From positions 5,762,734-5,826,733 of the forward strand of contig NC_061806.1 of the NCBI RefSeq assembly GCF_021462225.1: 64,000 bases of DNA. The letters are read 5' to 3'. The position numbers were made by a program, and so were the translations under genes. The first letter of the stretch is position 1, and each line of letters starts with the position of its first letter. The notes under the pieces are model-generated. The model had not been told where the DNA came from. It saw nothing but the letters and a program-made list of their open reading frames with translations, and ran no database searches. Origin of the DNA: Girardinichthys multiradiatus. Taxonomy: Eukaryota; Chordata; Actinopteri; Cyprinodontiformes; Goodeidae. Positions 43,965 through 55,810 of the stretch are shown here, piece by piece.

Positions 43965-45395
43965 TTATTTGAAGTGAACAACAGACAGTAATGGATGTGA
44001 ATCCATTATTGGTACTTGAGATGACAGGTGTTGTGAACTATACTTCATATGAAGTATATTTCATAAAGCAAACACAGTTGTGAATAAAAATAAATATTTG
44101 TAAATTATTTCAAAGAAATCTCTAAAGATGCATCCTATCTTCTCAAAACTAGAAACAACTGTTATATGAAATACTTGTCTGTTAGAGGTTTACACACTGA
44201 TTTTATTATTATAACTGTAGTAATTAAAGGTCAAACTTGTATGTTTAAAATTTAGATTAGCTGCCAATGTGAAGCAACCAGTCCACTTCCTAATGAAAAT
44301 TACCACAGTTAAATATTAAATAACATGACTTTCCAATGTGTGGAACTAGTTGTACATAGTATGTTAATGCTTGGTAACGATCTGTGACTGGACTTGATAA
44401 AAACATGAATCAGGAGTTAAAGATAACTGTAAAAAGTCATTTCTAACTGACGGAGAATGTACATACGCTCCAGCATCAACTCAGCTGTGCTGTTAACCAG
44501 CTCGTAAAAAGAATAGCTTCCTAGAATTCATAGTGAGTTTGGAGTGAAATTATGAGCTTTCCACTTCTAGATTAGGGCCATTGAGTTTAGGGATGCAGCT
44601 GTTACCATTGACATTAGTGTCACATTAAGTTGAAGTGGACCCAAATGCAGATAGGACATCAGGAAAAGCACTGTGGTGAGCAGAGTTTAAATATAAACAA
44701 AGGAAAACTTACATAACTAGCTGAACCAAAACACAAAAGGAACCACAAACTCCCCACTAAAATAAGGGGGGGGGGAGTATTTCCTTTTACAAATCATTTT
44801 AAGAAAAACATGGACATATAGCTTTGTTTCTTTTGAAACACTGTTTCTAAAGTAAACCCTGTCTGAAGAAACCTTGGGCAGGATAGCTCCTTTTTACCTA
44901 ACAAAAGTCTGTACTTATCTAGCACACAACTGCCTATTGTAAGTTTGTCGTGTTTCATTTATTTCCTTTTTGTGGCAGTTACTGTCAATAACTCGCCTCA
45001 ACCCCTCAGTTTACTGGCTCATTCAACCCACAGCTGTGACTTTGGACCCTGACTTTAGACATCACACTGAGATGAAGAAGAACAGGGAGGTTGGGGGGAG
45101 GAGAGAAAAGTCTGTGGTGTGTTTACAACAGCTTTTTCTAGTATTATTGCAAAGGCTTGTCTCCTTTAGGAAGATTCTTTACAGAAAAACTATAAAGAAA
45201 ATTAAATATTTTTCAGATCATATTTTTTATGTGTTTAATAGATCTCTGACCACAAAAGATGCACCATGAGCTGACATATGAAGTCATAATCAACACAGAA
45301 TGCTTTGCAGTATAACAGTGGGTTATTATTGTTTCATAGATTAACAAGATTTTTCCAATATTTGTATTATTTTATGTTCTTTTTTCCATTGTTTA
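43965..45395. other. Intergenic stretch
   Basis: No gene was called. Near 44630-44780 the text resembles the edge of a Gypsy-type LTR (gaagtggacccaaatgcaga) followed by a poly(G) run. An open frame at 44970-45269 is discussed among rejected items. Confidence 0.4.
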
Positions 45396-45404
45396 GTAGG
45401 AGAG

Positions 45405-45500
45405 ATTCAATTCAATTCAGTTTTATTTATATAGCGCCAATTCACAACACATGTCATCGCAAGGCACTTTACAGAGCCAGGTACATACATTCCAATTAAT
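45405..45500 (-). mobile_element. L2-type LINE 3' end
   Basis: attcaattcagttttattta followed by tatagcgccaattcacaac is the complement of the common fish L2 3' terminus. It apparently truncates the retroviral remnant to its right. Confidence 0.65.
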
Positions 45501-45622
45501 CCTAACCATTGAACAGTGCAGTCAGATTCAGTTATTTATTCAAATTCTATAAAACGTTTTTCTATCTATGAAGATCCATGTGCAACTTTAACATGAGTTA
45601 AGTTCCATGGTCCCACTCCAGC

Positions 45623-45844
45623 TTAGTATAGTATAATTGACAAAAGAATAATGCCAATAAGCAAAGCAAAAAGCCTAAGCAAAGTCCTTAAACAAGACGC
45701 TTTATCCATAATCTTTATCCGTTTCCATAGCTTGAGTCGAGTAGAGGGACTAGTGTTGTCAGGGTTATCGGGAGGCTCATTGTGCCAGATATCAGGATCA
45801 GCTAAATAGCTGAGAGGAACTACATCTGAACGAGTTCTAGGCAT
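45623..45844 (-). pseudogene. Short frame resembling a retroviral Env leader
   Basis: 73 codons: a polar N-terminal part with Pro/Asp/Asn, a basic patch (RLKLWKRIKIMDK) and one strong hydrophobic segment near the C-terminus (LLRLFALLIGIILLSIILY), then stop. That is the layout of a long cytoplasmic tail plus an uncleaved signal-anchor. Its position at the 3' end of the retroviral remnant suggests the start of Env, with everything beyond lost. It could instead be an unrelated small membrane protein. Confidence 0.4.
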
Positions 45845-46238
45845 GGCTATCCTTGGGAATAGCCTGCTAGTTCCAGTTGGTCAGTTTCTTCAGCTCTGTT
45901 CCCTCGCCCTTTGAGCAGAGTTTGATAAATGGGCGATGGGTAGGGCAATCCAGGTTCCAACTCTTTCCACACCCACTTCCACTGGTAGACTATACAGTAG
46001 TCAGGTTGTATCTGTGGTCCTGCAAGGGTATATCCGTCTATGGCGCCTTTGTCTATAGTTTTGGTAAGCCAACCCTACTTCTGACAGGGTACAGATTGAC
46101 GTGTACAGTGGGTGGCCGTGAATCCTGAGTTCGACCCGACGGCCTGGTCGCCGAAATGGGTAATTGGGTGTTGTCAGATTGGCACTCTCTTACCCTGACT
46201 TCTTTTGACATAGAGGGTGATGTGGCCCAAATTACAGC

Positions 46239-47118
46239 TCAGGCCATTGATACTTCATAATCCATGCCTTGCAATGGTTCCTGATAATGTGGTCCCCATC
46301 TGATTCCCAGAACCGCTCCTCTTACATCAAGGTGGACTGTATTGAAATTCCATAGCAGGTTTTTGGGCCCTCCTGGTGAGATTGCAGCTCGAGTATCCAG
46401 CGAGTCACGCCCTTTGTGGCCTTGCCAGGACATTGTGTGATAAGAGAGGAAAAAGCCACTTACATTCCATGGCAAGGCTGGGCATCTTCCAGTGTGGTCA
46501 GACTTTTGCAGATCTACTTTTTTATGACAAAGTAACTTTCTGAGGTTGGATAGAAAGGGGTGAAATCTGCTCTGGGTGTGTCTAGTAGAACAAATCCTGA
46601 TGGCAACTTCAAATATGGGATTCCTTGCGTCAGGCCATTCCAGGTGTTAGGCCCAATTTTAACTCTGTCGTCGGTGTGGGAACCCAATGGGGAATAACAT
46701 TCTTCCTTTCGTGCTTTTCTTTTCCTTTGACGCTTGACAACTTTTGTCCCTTTTTCCTGTTGGTATGTCAGTTTTTGTCCTTTCTTGTCCATTTCCAGTT
46801 CTGCGGCAAAGATGGCCAAGGCCAGGAATATGAGCGTTTATTCCTGTATGCTGCTGCAACTTTTCCTTTCCCAGGGTCTACTTTCTGTTGCTCTGGAATG
46901 ACTGTTATTGTTGCTCCAACGGAGTATACACCTCTAAATGGGACTACAACCATTTGCACTGCCAGTTGTACTATCTGGGTGGAGCTACGGTCAGTGGGTG
47001 TATCTGTCCAATAAGCCACAGTTCCTAGAATCTGTAACACCCTGTTGCGATGCCAGGCTTCAGAGGTCATGATGAACTCACCCACCTTCTGTTTGGGTAT
47101 GGCTTCATGGCTCCCCAA
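46239..47118 (-). pseudogene. Retroviral remnant block, domain not recognised
   Basis: Three overlapping open segments on the minus strand (47118-46768, 46819-46514 and 46475-46239) in shifting frames. They contain YWTDTPTDRSSTQIVQLAVQ, a Lys/Arg-rich patch (KRQRKRKARKEE) and a Trp-rich end. I cannot assign integrase, Gag or Env with confidence. Its location between RT and the leader-like frame is the only clue. Confidence 0.4.
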
Positions 47119-47123
47119 GGCAT

Positions 47124-47639
47124 CTAAACTGGTGGTGAAGTAGTACAGTCCCGTATACCGAGCACCCCTTTCCTTGGAGTGTTGGGCAAGTCACCCAAAC
47201 CTTCAATTACAGCTGACTGGAACACATTAGGGGAGTACTTGTACCCCTGAGGTAACCTTTGCCACACATAACTCTTGCCTTTATGTGTAAATGCTGTCTT
47301 GTCTTGTGATTGCTTTGCGAGTCTGAGGGAGAAAAATCCATTTGCTAGGTCAATGCAGGATTTATATTTCTTGACTCTTAGTGTGTTCAATGCTGCTTGG
47401 AGATTGATTAGGCTGGCTCGGTTTGCTATGGTTCTTTGATTGAGGGCCTTGAAGTTGATTACTGGCCTCCAACCTCCTCCTGGTGACTCTGGTTCCTTTA
47501 CCGCTTGAGCCGCTTGAATGGGACTGTTAGTGATGGGATTTAGCTCTTCTCTGATGATTCCTAGAACGCTCAATTCTTTTACTATTTTATCCATTTCTTC
47601 AACAAACAGAGGAACATTTTCTTTACTGATGAAGTCCAT
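47124..47639 (-). pseudogene. Retroviral reverse transcriptase fragment
   Basis: 171 codons with the fingers/palm text GWRPVINFKALNQRT, the first catalytic Asp in SCIDLANGFFSLRL, then KTAFTHKGKSYVWQRLPQGY and SPNVFQ. The frame ends before the YxDD motif, and the following DNA does not restore it, so the polymerase is incomplete. The DLANGFF and LPQGY surroundings resemble class III retroviruses. Confidence 0.8.
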
Positions 47640-47860
47640 GCTGAATATCTGTCCCCACCTATCAGCACCTCAGTAGGGAAGCCGTGTAGCTCTAATTGTG
47701 TTGATGTCGGTTGTTCTGTTGACAGGAGCGGTCCTTCAGCTCCCTGCTCCGTTAGTTCATGCGTTTTAATCTCTTCGTCCATCGCTATGTCTTTGTCGTC
47801 TCGACTTGTCCGTCTCCAAAGCCACTCGAGGTACCTTCGAGTCGGGATGGGTTCAGACAA
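47582..47860 (-). pseudogene. Retroviral pol segment upstream of RT
   Basis: 92 codons preceding the RT and overlapping it in another frame (shift near 47620). It includes ELHGFPTEVLIGGDRYSAW, directly upstream of the polymerase. It may be the end of a protease-RT linker; no DSG/DTG protease motif is visible. Confidence 0.45.
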
Positions 47861-48077
47861 TTTGACTACTAGCTTTACTGTCTTGGTCTGGTCAGTCTAC
47901 CCTCAATAAAGCCCTATCCTCACCTGCACGCTACGCAGTTACTGCAAGGGTTGTGGCTGACGGCCTTATCAGTCATAGATAACCTTACTCCCTTTCAGGC
48001 TGTTGGTCTGGGGTGCTCAGGCAGACACGTCTCTCTGCTGAGCATCCTTCTTCTGGGGCCCCTTTATCTCTGTCAGG

Positions 48078-48095
48078 GTCCTTGTTTGGGCGCCA
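48078..48095 (-). promoter_or_regulatory. Retroviral primer-binding site, tRNA-Lys(1,2) type
   Basis: The minus strand reads TGGCGCCCAAacaaGGac. The first 10 bases match the complement of the tRNA-Lys1,2 3' end, and the rest has drifted. It sits 5 nt after a LTR-like ACA end (48101). Confidence 0.65.
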
Positions 48096-48626
48096 CCTTT
48101 TGTTGTCCAATGAGCTAACCCCTCCCTCTTTCTTCCCTATTTCTGAGATGGATTGCTCAATCCAGCTCTCCATGCAACGGGTCCGAACTTCCCTAAACCT
48201 GAAAAGTCTTCCTCCCTTCTTCGTGTTATTTGTTGGCCTTTAAAAGGGCTCGCTGTCAACCTCCAGCCGGCTCTTGTCACTCCTAGGCATCCTACAGTTC
48301 TCTCCCTAATCTGCTCAACCTTAAACTTTACACAGTATTACACACTTCACTCTCAACTTTCTGCTTTTACTTCAGATACAGCTATAAAATCATCAATTCA
48401 TTCTTTTTATTTATACATCACAACTGATTAACATTATATCTCTTTCATATATAGCTGATTGAGAATTTCTAAATCTTAATGTTTTTTATTTTAATTATCA
48501 GTTCTCAATCATATTTCAATTATATGTGTTTTAACTTGATAATCAAAGATTACTCATTTCATTCAATACTTGTAGAAAATAGAAAATCATCATACATCAT
48601 TTTACGGTGGCCCAGAAGTGTCAGGT

Positions 48627-48740
48627 CAAATACAAAAACCGCAACACAAATACAAGAGCCGCAACACAAATACAAGAGCCACAACACAAATACAAAAGCC
48701 GCAACACAAATACAAAAGCCGCGACACAAATACAAAAGCA
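48627..48740. repeat. 20-bp tandem repeat, about 5.7 copies
   Basis: Unit gcaacacaaatacaaragcc with a few substitutions. It lies inside a larger block (gtggcccagaagtgtcaggtc to aacagaagtaacagtgcc) that looks like part of a mobile element. Confidence 0.92.
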
Positions 48741-49059
48741 CAACGGAAGTCACGCAACCTGCAACAGAAGTAACAGTGCCTGTTGAATGAAACAACGGGA
48801 AGAGAAGCTTTGCTTACTAACAGCAGACAAATCTTGCCCGTTTGATAAGTGAAATGCTTTTTTTTTTTGATAATCAGTCACACTGATTGGAACTATGAGT
48901 CTACAATGAGCTTTGACTTTGTTGCGTAAGGTAACTTATGCAGTTACAACTGCGGTCAAGTGAACCGACAGCCAGTATACGCTTTTGTTGCTTTTAATTG
49001 TGGTTATAGTATAGATGACCCTTTACTATAATCTGAAGAGATTGTGTTGTCACCTCTCA

Positions 49060-50760
49060 TGGTTTTGGAGAAATAAAATTCTGAAAGTGGGACAAAAACA
49101 TTGTTGGGATTATGAATCTGTAAATATTATTTAATATTAATATTTTAATATTTCATCAAATAATATTTCGGTCTGTTAAGGGTTGTCCTGTGAATCCCAG
49201 CCCAGTAAGGCGATGGTATTAGGACAAAATAGAAAGGCGTGAGACGAGCTCTGACATTATTGAACAGCACAACTCTGCACACACATGAAATGAATTCACA
49301 CAATTTCTTAAAATACAAGAATTTATTAACAAAAATAAGTCAACTCAAAGTGAAACATATTTCAATCAACAAACTCTTTACTATGCTAACACAATCCAAC
49401 TAAACTACCAAGCAGAATTATAGAATAGGGAGGACTAATGGGCTAATGTCTCTTTGCTGGCAAAACGACATAAACTCTTCAAAGTGGATCCAAGGGTGTC
49501 ATACGATCATCGATCATATGCACTAAGTTAAGTACTGATGAATTACTGTTGAAAGAATCCGGTATTCATTCATAAAAAGCGGTAAATTAATGTATAAGCA
49601 TTGCTTACTTTCTCTCTGAGGCCCGCAGAAGCAAACTGTCCCAGAGAAGTCCCCAGTAGAGATGCTGTCTCTACAAGCCGAGTGAAGCGGTTTTCCCTGC
49701 CTGAGAGAAGGACAACTGGAGCCGCATCACCGTGGTTGCTGTAACGTGCAGTTTGGCTGGACGACAGAACAGCCGCCACTCCCCACAGCTAAGGAGGTTA
49801 GCTGTAGCAAACCGTTTCAAGACTGTGGACGTTTCTTCAAACTTCGCCGCCTTGGACAACGTTCCTCACCACAGTTCATGAGGTTAAGTGTTTGGGCAGA
49901 ATAATATAGAAGTGATTTAGATTGAAATGATCTAAACGTTATTCATTTTATGAAGTTTGGTTTTGTTTGTGTTGAACTCAGCTATCTTGGTGCTAGCAGA
50001 ATATCTGCAGCACACGTGTTCAGGTTGTGTTCTGTGTTTGTGGGTTTTTAGAGTTAAGACAAACTTTATTTAAAGGGTGATTTTAAACACAGAAGATCGG
50101 CCATAACGAGCCGTCCACGCTTATGCATTTTAACCCTTTTATTGATGGTATTTTTAAAGGTGCGTGTTTGATTCTGGTGCTAAGCTATCAGCCTCCTTTG
50201 TTATCTTCAACTGCTAACAGGTAAGGACACGTACTTGCTGCCAAATAATAAGGTTAGTTTTCAATCCAGTAAATAATGTGTCCCTAACATCATTTTACTA
50301 AATTTGATAACTAAGTAAATACCATTAAGCCCCATTTCTCCAGAAAGATTTGGCTCTTTTCCAAAATATTCCCTTAATAATATTTCTTTAAATATTATGT
50401 TAATAAATAAAGGCAGCTAATTAGACCCCGTTGAGAATTAGTCATCCAGAACATTGGTTTAATTCAGCAGATCATTCTTAAAACATTATTTTATTAAAAT
50501 AATATTTTATCTGATCTTGCATTGTGAATGGTTGTCTAAAGGTATGCTGATTATTGCCTAAGTTGGTTCCAAGACTAACTTAACTTCATTTCCAGATTCT
50601 TCAAGATAATCCTTGGTTCTCAAACATAAACATTGCATGGTAATGTTGCATCACTCTTTTGGTCATGGTTTTCAATCATCTTTAATCAACTTGTTTATAT
50701 TGTACATAGCCCTTTAGTCTTCGTTATTCTTTAATTCTGATTGGTAGTTTAGTTGGATTT
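49060..50760. other. Long noncoding block, probably LTR-type repeat
   Basis: 1.7 kb with AT-rich ends that mirror each other loosely (aatattaatattttaatatt and aaaataatattttatctg), plus text such as attgcatggtaatgttgcat that I associate with dispersed fish LTR DNA. No coding region was recognised; short frames at 49570-49859 have no family resemblance. Confidence 0.35.
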
Positions 50761-50763
50761 TTT

Positions 50764-51781
50764 TAAGCCACTCTAACTATAAGTTTTATCAAAAAGGAAA
50801 GTTTTAAGCCTAGCCTTAAAAGTACACAGGGTGTCTATCTCACAGACTAAAACTGGGAGCTGGTTCCACAGGAGAGGAGCCTGATATCTAAAGGATCGGC
50901 CTCCCATTATACTTCTAGAGACTCTAGGAACCACCAGTAAACCTGCAGTCTGAGAACGAAGTGCTCTGTTAGGAACATATGGAACAATCAGATCTCTGAT
51001 GTATGATGGAGCTAGATCATTAAGGGCTTTATATGTGAGGAGGAGAATTTTAAATTCTATTCTGGATTTAACAGGGAGCCAATAAAGGAAAGCTAAAATA
51101 GGACAAATATGTTTGTTTTAATTTTCATCAGAACTCTTGCTGCAGCATTTTGAATCAGCTGAAGGCTTTTAACAGCATTTTGTGGACATCCTGATAGTAA
51201 AGAATTACAATAGTCCAGCCTCGGAGTAACAAAGGCATGGACTAGATTTTCGCCAATGTTTTTTGACAATGTTCCAGAGGTGAAAAAAGGAAATCCGAGA
51301 AACCTGTTTAATATGGGATTTAAATGACATGTCCGGGTCAAAAATAACTCCAAGGTTTTTTACTTTATTACCAAAGGTCAATTTAATGTCGTCCACATTA
51401 ATTGATTGACTAAGCAGTTTGTTTTTCAAAGACTCTGGTCCAAAGACAACAACCTCTGTCTTGTCTGAATTTAGAAGCAGAAAATTTAAAGTCATCCAAG
51501 TTTTTATGTCTTCAAGCCAGGCTTGTATTCTATCTAACTGGTTGGGCTCATCAGGATTTATAGATAAGTAAAGCTGAGTATCATCGGCATAACAGTGAAA
51601 ATGTATCCTATGCTGCCTGATAATATTACCTGTTGGAAGTATATATATATGAAGAGAACTGCCCCAAGCACTGACACCCTGTGGTACTCCACAATTAACC
51701 CTGGACTTTAAAGATGATTTATCATTTATACGAACAAACTGGAATATGTCAGACAAATAAGATTTAAACCAGCTGTTCCCC
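50764..51781 (-). mobile_element. L2-type LINE copy B, 3' part
   Basis: Minus strand: RT remains followed by the element's 3' coding end and UTR-like text shared with 263-1545. The coding part (51756-51205, 184 codons) has FHCYADDTQLYLSI (catalytic YADD) and LNFLLLNSDKTEVVVFGP, and just before it CGVPQGVS. After a shift, PRLDYCNSLLSGCPQNAVKS follows. These are L2/CR1-clade features. It is interrupted at 51781 by LINE copy 2 and resumes at 55104. Confidence 0.88.
51205..51756 (-). pseudogene. L2-type reverse transcriptase, C-terminal part
   Basis: Open for 184 codons from the palm domain (CGVPQGVSAW, YADDTQLY) to a frameshift near 51250. The N-terminal palm (LVLLDHSAAFDTV) lies at 55205-55104, beyond the inserted LINE, so one protein is split by a 3.3-kb insertion. 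Confidence 0.85.
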
Positions 51782-54700
51782 CCCTCCTTGAACCGTCACC
51801 TTAACGTGGTGGAGGGGTTTGAGTGCTCAAATGATCCTAGAGGCTATGTTGTCTGGGGCCTAAATGCCCCTGGTAGGGTCTCCCATGGCAAACAGGTTCT
51901 AGGTGATGGGTCAGACAAAGAATGGTTCAAGAACCCCTCATGAAGAACACAATATCGAGGCACGTGACGTCGCCCGGTACGGCGGAGCCGGGGTCCCACC
52001 CTGGGGCCAGGCCTGGGGTCGGGACTCGTCGGAGAGCGCCTGGTGGCCGGGTTGCTCCTCGCGGGACCCGGCCGGGCCAAGCCCGAACGAGAGACGCGAG
52101 GCCATCCTCCAGTGGGCCCACCACCTGCAGGGGGAACCGTGAGGGACCGGTGCAAAGAGGATTGGGTGGCGGACGAAGGTGGAGACCTCAGCGGCCCGAT
52201 CCCCGGATGCTTAGGCTGGCTCTAGGGACGTGGAATGTCACCTCGCTGGGGGGGAAGGAGTCTGAGCTTGTGCGGGAGGTCGAGAGATATCGACTAGAAA
52301 TAGTCGGGCTCGCCTCCACGCACAGAGTGGGCTCTGGAACCCATCTCCTTGAGAGGGGTTGGACTCTCTTCTACTCTGGAGTGGCCCACGGGGAGAGGCG
52401 GCGGGCTGGTGTGGGTTTGCTTGTTGCCCCCCAGCTCAGCCGTCTCGTGTTGGGGTTTACCCCAGTGGATGAGAGGGTTGTATCCCTGCGCCTTCGGGTT
52501 GGGGAGAGGTCTCTGACTATCATTTCAGCCTACGGGCCGAGTGGTAGTGCAGAGTACCCTGCCTTCTTGGCGTCCCTGTCGGGGGTGCTGGATAGTGCCC
52601 CTCCCGGGGACTCCTTTATTCTGCTGGGGGACTTCAACGCCCACGTGGGGAACGACAGTGACACCTGGAGAGGCGTGATCGGGAGGAATGGCCTCCCCGA
52701 TCTGAATCCGAGTGGTGTTTTGTTATTGGACTTCTGCGCTAGTCACGGATTGTCCATAACGAACACCATGTTCAAACATAATGGTGTCCATCAGTGCACT
52801 TGGCACCAGGACACCCTAGGCAGGAGGTCGATGATCGACTTTGTTGTCGTATCATCAGACCTTCGGCCGCATGTTTTGGACACTCGGGTGAAGAGAGGGG
52901 CTGAGCTGTCCACTGATCATCACCTGGTGGTGAGTTGGATCCGCTGGAGGAGGAGAAAGCCGGACAGACTCGGCAGGCCCAAGCGCATAGTGAGGGTCTG
53001 CTGGGAACGCCTGGCGGAGCCCTCGGCCAGGGATGTATTCAACTCCCACCTCCGGGAGAGCTTCGACCAGATCCCGGGGGATGTTGGAGACATAGACTCA
53101 GAGTGGACCATGTTCTCTGCATCTATTGTCGATGCTGCTGCCCATAGCTGCGGCCGTAAGGTCTGCGGTGCCTGTCGTGGCGGCAATCCCAGAACCCGGT
53201 GGTGGACACCGGCAGTAAGGGATGCTGTTAAGCTGAAGAAGGAGTCCTATCGGCTGTGGTTGGCTTGTGGGACTCCTGAGGCGGCTGACGGGTACCGTGA
53301 GGCCAAGCGTGCTGCGGCCCGGGCTGTGGCAGAGGCAAAAACACGGGCCTGGGAAGAGTTCGGTGAGGCCATGGAGAAGGACTACCGGTTGGCCTCGAAG
53401 CGATTCTGGCAAACCGTCCGACGCCTCAGGAGGGGGAAGCAGTGCTCTGCCAACACTGTTTATAGTGGGGGCGGGAGACTGCTGACCTCGACTGAGGACA
53501 TTATCGGGCGGTGGAAGGAGTACTTCGAGGATCTCGGGGTTGGACTCTTTCATCACCCAGGCTGAAGTCACCGAGGTGGTTAAAAAGCTCCGCGGTGGCA
53601 AGGCTTCGGGGGTGGATGAGATCCGCCCTGAGTACCTCAAGTCTCTGGATGTTGTAGGGCTGTCATGGTTGACACGCCTCTTCAACATTGCGTGGCGGTC
53701 GGGGACAGTGCCTCTGGACTGGCAGACTGGGGTGGTGGTCCCCCTTCATAAGAAGGGGTACCGGAGGGTGTGTTCCAACTACAGGGGGATCACACTCCTC
53801 AGCCTCCCTGGTAATGCCTACGCCAGGGTATTGGAGAGGAGAGTCCGACCGATAGTCGAACCTCGGCTTCAGGAGGAACAGTGTGGTTTTCGTCCCAGCC
53901 GTGGAACACTGGACCAGCTCTATACCCTCTACAGGGTGCTCGAGGGTTCATGGGAGTTTGCCCAACCGGTTCACATGTGTTTTGTGGACCTGGAGAAGGC
54001 ATTCGACTGTGTCCCTCGTGATGCCCTGTGGGGGGGTGCTCCAGGAGTATGGAATCGGGGGCCCTTTATTAGGGGCCATCCGGTCCCTGTACGAGCGGAG
54101 CAGGAGTTTGGTCCGCATTGCCGGCACTAAGTCGGACCTGTTCCCAGTGCATGTTGGACTCCGGCAGGGCTGCCCTTTGTCGCCGGTCCTGTTCATAACT
54201 TTTATGGACAGGATTTCTAGACGCAGCCAAGGGCCGGAGGGGGTCTGGTTTGGGGACCAGTGGATTTCGTCTCTTCTTTTTGCGGATGACGTGGTCCTGC
54301 TGGCCCCCTCTAGCCAAGACCTACAGCATGCGCTGTGGCGGTTCGCAGCCGAGTGTGAAGCGGCTGGGATGAGGATCAGCTCCTCCAAGTCCGAGGCCAT
54401 GGTACTCGACCGGAAAAGGGTGGCTTGTCCTCTTCAGGTTGGAGGGGAGTTCCTGCCTCAAGTGGAGGAGTTTAAGTATCTCGGGGTCTTGTTCACGAGT
54501 GAGGGAAGAATGGAGCGGGAGATCGACAGACGGATCGGTGCAGCTGCCACAGTAATGGGGGCGCTGTGCCGGTCCATTGTGGTGAAGAGAGAGCTGAGCC
54601 GAAAAGCAAAGCTCTCAATTTACTGGTCGGTCTACGTTCCTACCCTCACCTATGGCCATGAACTTTGGGTCATGACCGAAAGAACAAGATCACGGATACA

Positions 54701-55088
54701 AGCGGCTGAAATGAGCTTCCTCCGTAGGGTGGCCGGGCACTCCCTTAGAGATAGGGTGAGGAGCTCGGCCATCCGGGAGGGGCTCGGAGTAGAGCCGCTG
54801 CTCCTCCACATCGAGAGGAGCCAGTTGAGGTGGCTCGGGCATCTATACCGGATGCCTCCTGGACGCCTTCCTCGGGAGGTGTTCCAGGCACGTCCCACCG
54901 GGAGGAGGCCCAGGGGACGGCCCAGGACACGCTGGAGGGACTATGTCTCTCGGCTGGCCTGGGAACGCCTTGGGCTCCCCCTGGAGGAACTGGAGGAGGT
55001 GTCTGGAGAGAGGGACGTCTGGGCGTCTCTGCTGAGTCTGCTGCCCCCGCGACCCGGTCCTGGATAAGCGGAAGACGACGAACGAACG
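51782..55088 (+). mobile_element. APE/RT LINE, near full length (copy 2)
   Basis: Begins with cctccttgaaccgtcacc and ends with ggataagcggaagac followed by (GACGAA)-like short repeats. It is flanked by a 13-15 bp target duplication aaccagctgttcccc at 51767-51781 and 55089-55103, splitting an L2-type LINE. The coding region carries endonuclease and RT. Other copies or pieces lie at 3552, 8975, 26160 and 56445. The clade is probably RTE-like from the tail, but I did not confirm it. Confidence 0.92.
51922..55067 (+). pseudogene. LINE endonuclease-reverse transcriptase, two disruptions
   Basis: First open part, 51922-53565: an N-terminal Arg/Pro-rich extension, then the endonuclease ([30 protein letters not shown]) and linker. 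A deletion of about 50 bp near 53537, relative to copy 1, shifts the frame to 53540-54130 (RT start, FVDLEKAFDCVPRDALW). One extra G in a G-run near 54035 shifts it again to 53883-55067, with LRQGCPLSPVLF, LLFADDVVLLAP, the thumb, and a C-terminal RPRGRPRTRWRDYVSRLAWE. There are no stops otherwise, so the insertion is fairly young but defective. Confidence 0.9.
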
Positions 55089-55103
55089 AACCAGCTGTTC
55101 CCC

Positions 55104-55320
55104 TGAACAGATGGTCCATACAGCATGTTCCAGCCTTTCTAAGAGAATATTGTGAACGACTGTATCAAATGCAGCACTGTGATCTAACAGGACAAGTACA
55201 GACACAAGTCCATTATCTGAGGCTAGGAGAATATCATTAGTGACTTTCAGCAGAGCTGTTTCAGTGCTATGAGCTCTGAAGCCTGACTGAAACTCTTCAA
55301 ACAGGTCATTGCTGTGTAAA
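55104..55320 (-). mobile_element. L2-type LINE copy B, continuation
   Basis: Resumes exactly after the target duplication. The minus strand reads SVLVLLDHSAAFDTVVHNIL, the first catalytic Asp block of the same L2 RT. It loses similarity near 55320. Confidence 0.85.
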
Positions 55321-55513
55321 TGCTATTGCAGATGGTCATAATGAAGCCTCTAAACCTTATTAGTCGATGTTTATTTTTAACGGTTGTCATATCTGAGCAT
55401 CATGAATGTTCTGGACCATCTAAGAGACCAATTAGAACCAATACATGTCTACAAATGTATTTGACACAAGCATCTCAAACCTATAAAATGATGAAGTGGT
55501 CTTGCACTTGGGT

Positions 55514-55810
<297 letters not shown>

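Larger units (their letters stand above)
45600..48430 (-). mobile_element. Endogenous retrovirus remnant, class III (spuma-like) candidate
   Basis: On the minus strand the order is a presumed LTR (about 48430-48101, TATA-like ttttaaa at about 48240), a primer-binding site, a fragment before RT, the RT, a downstream block without a recognised domain, and a short membrane-anchored leader-like frame. RNase H and integrase were not found, so pol has lost its 3' half. No second LTR was matched. The RT block and the primer type point to the spumavirus/ERV-L side rather than gamma- or epsilon-type. It is defective. Confidence 0.6.

Noticed and set aside
44970..45269. Open frame with TAVTLDPDFRHHTE, faintly like the start of a PRY-SPRY domain
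   Set aside because: The resemblance is limited to a few residues, the rest is low-quality sequence, and joining it to the 43032 exon gives an early stop.
46625..47014. 129-codon plus-strand frame with hydrophobic stretches
   Set aside because: Antisense to the retroviral remnant; no independent support.
49570..49859. Two short minus-strand frames rich in Ser/Ala/Leu
   Set aside because: No family resemblance and no splice or poly(A) support; they lie in probable LTR-type noncoding DNA.
53098..53688. 196-codon minus-strand frame
   Set aside because: Antisense shadow of LINE copy 2, matching the shadow in copy 1.
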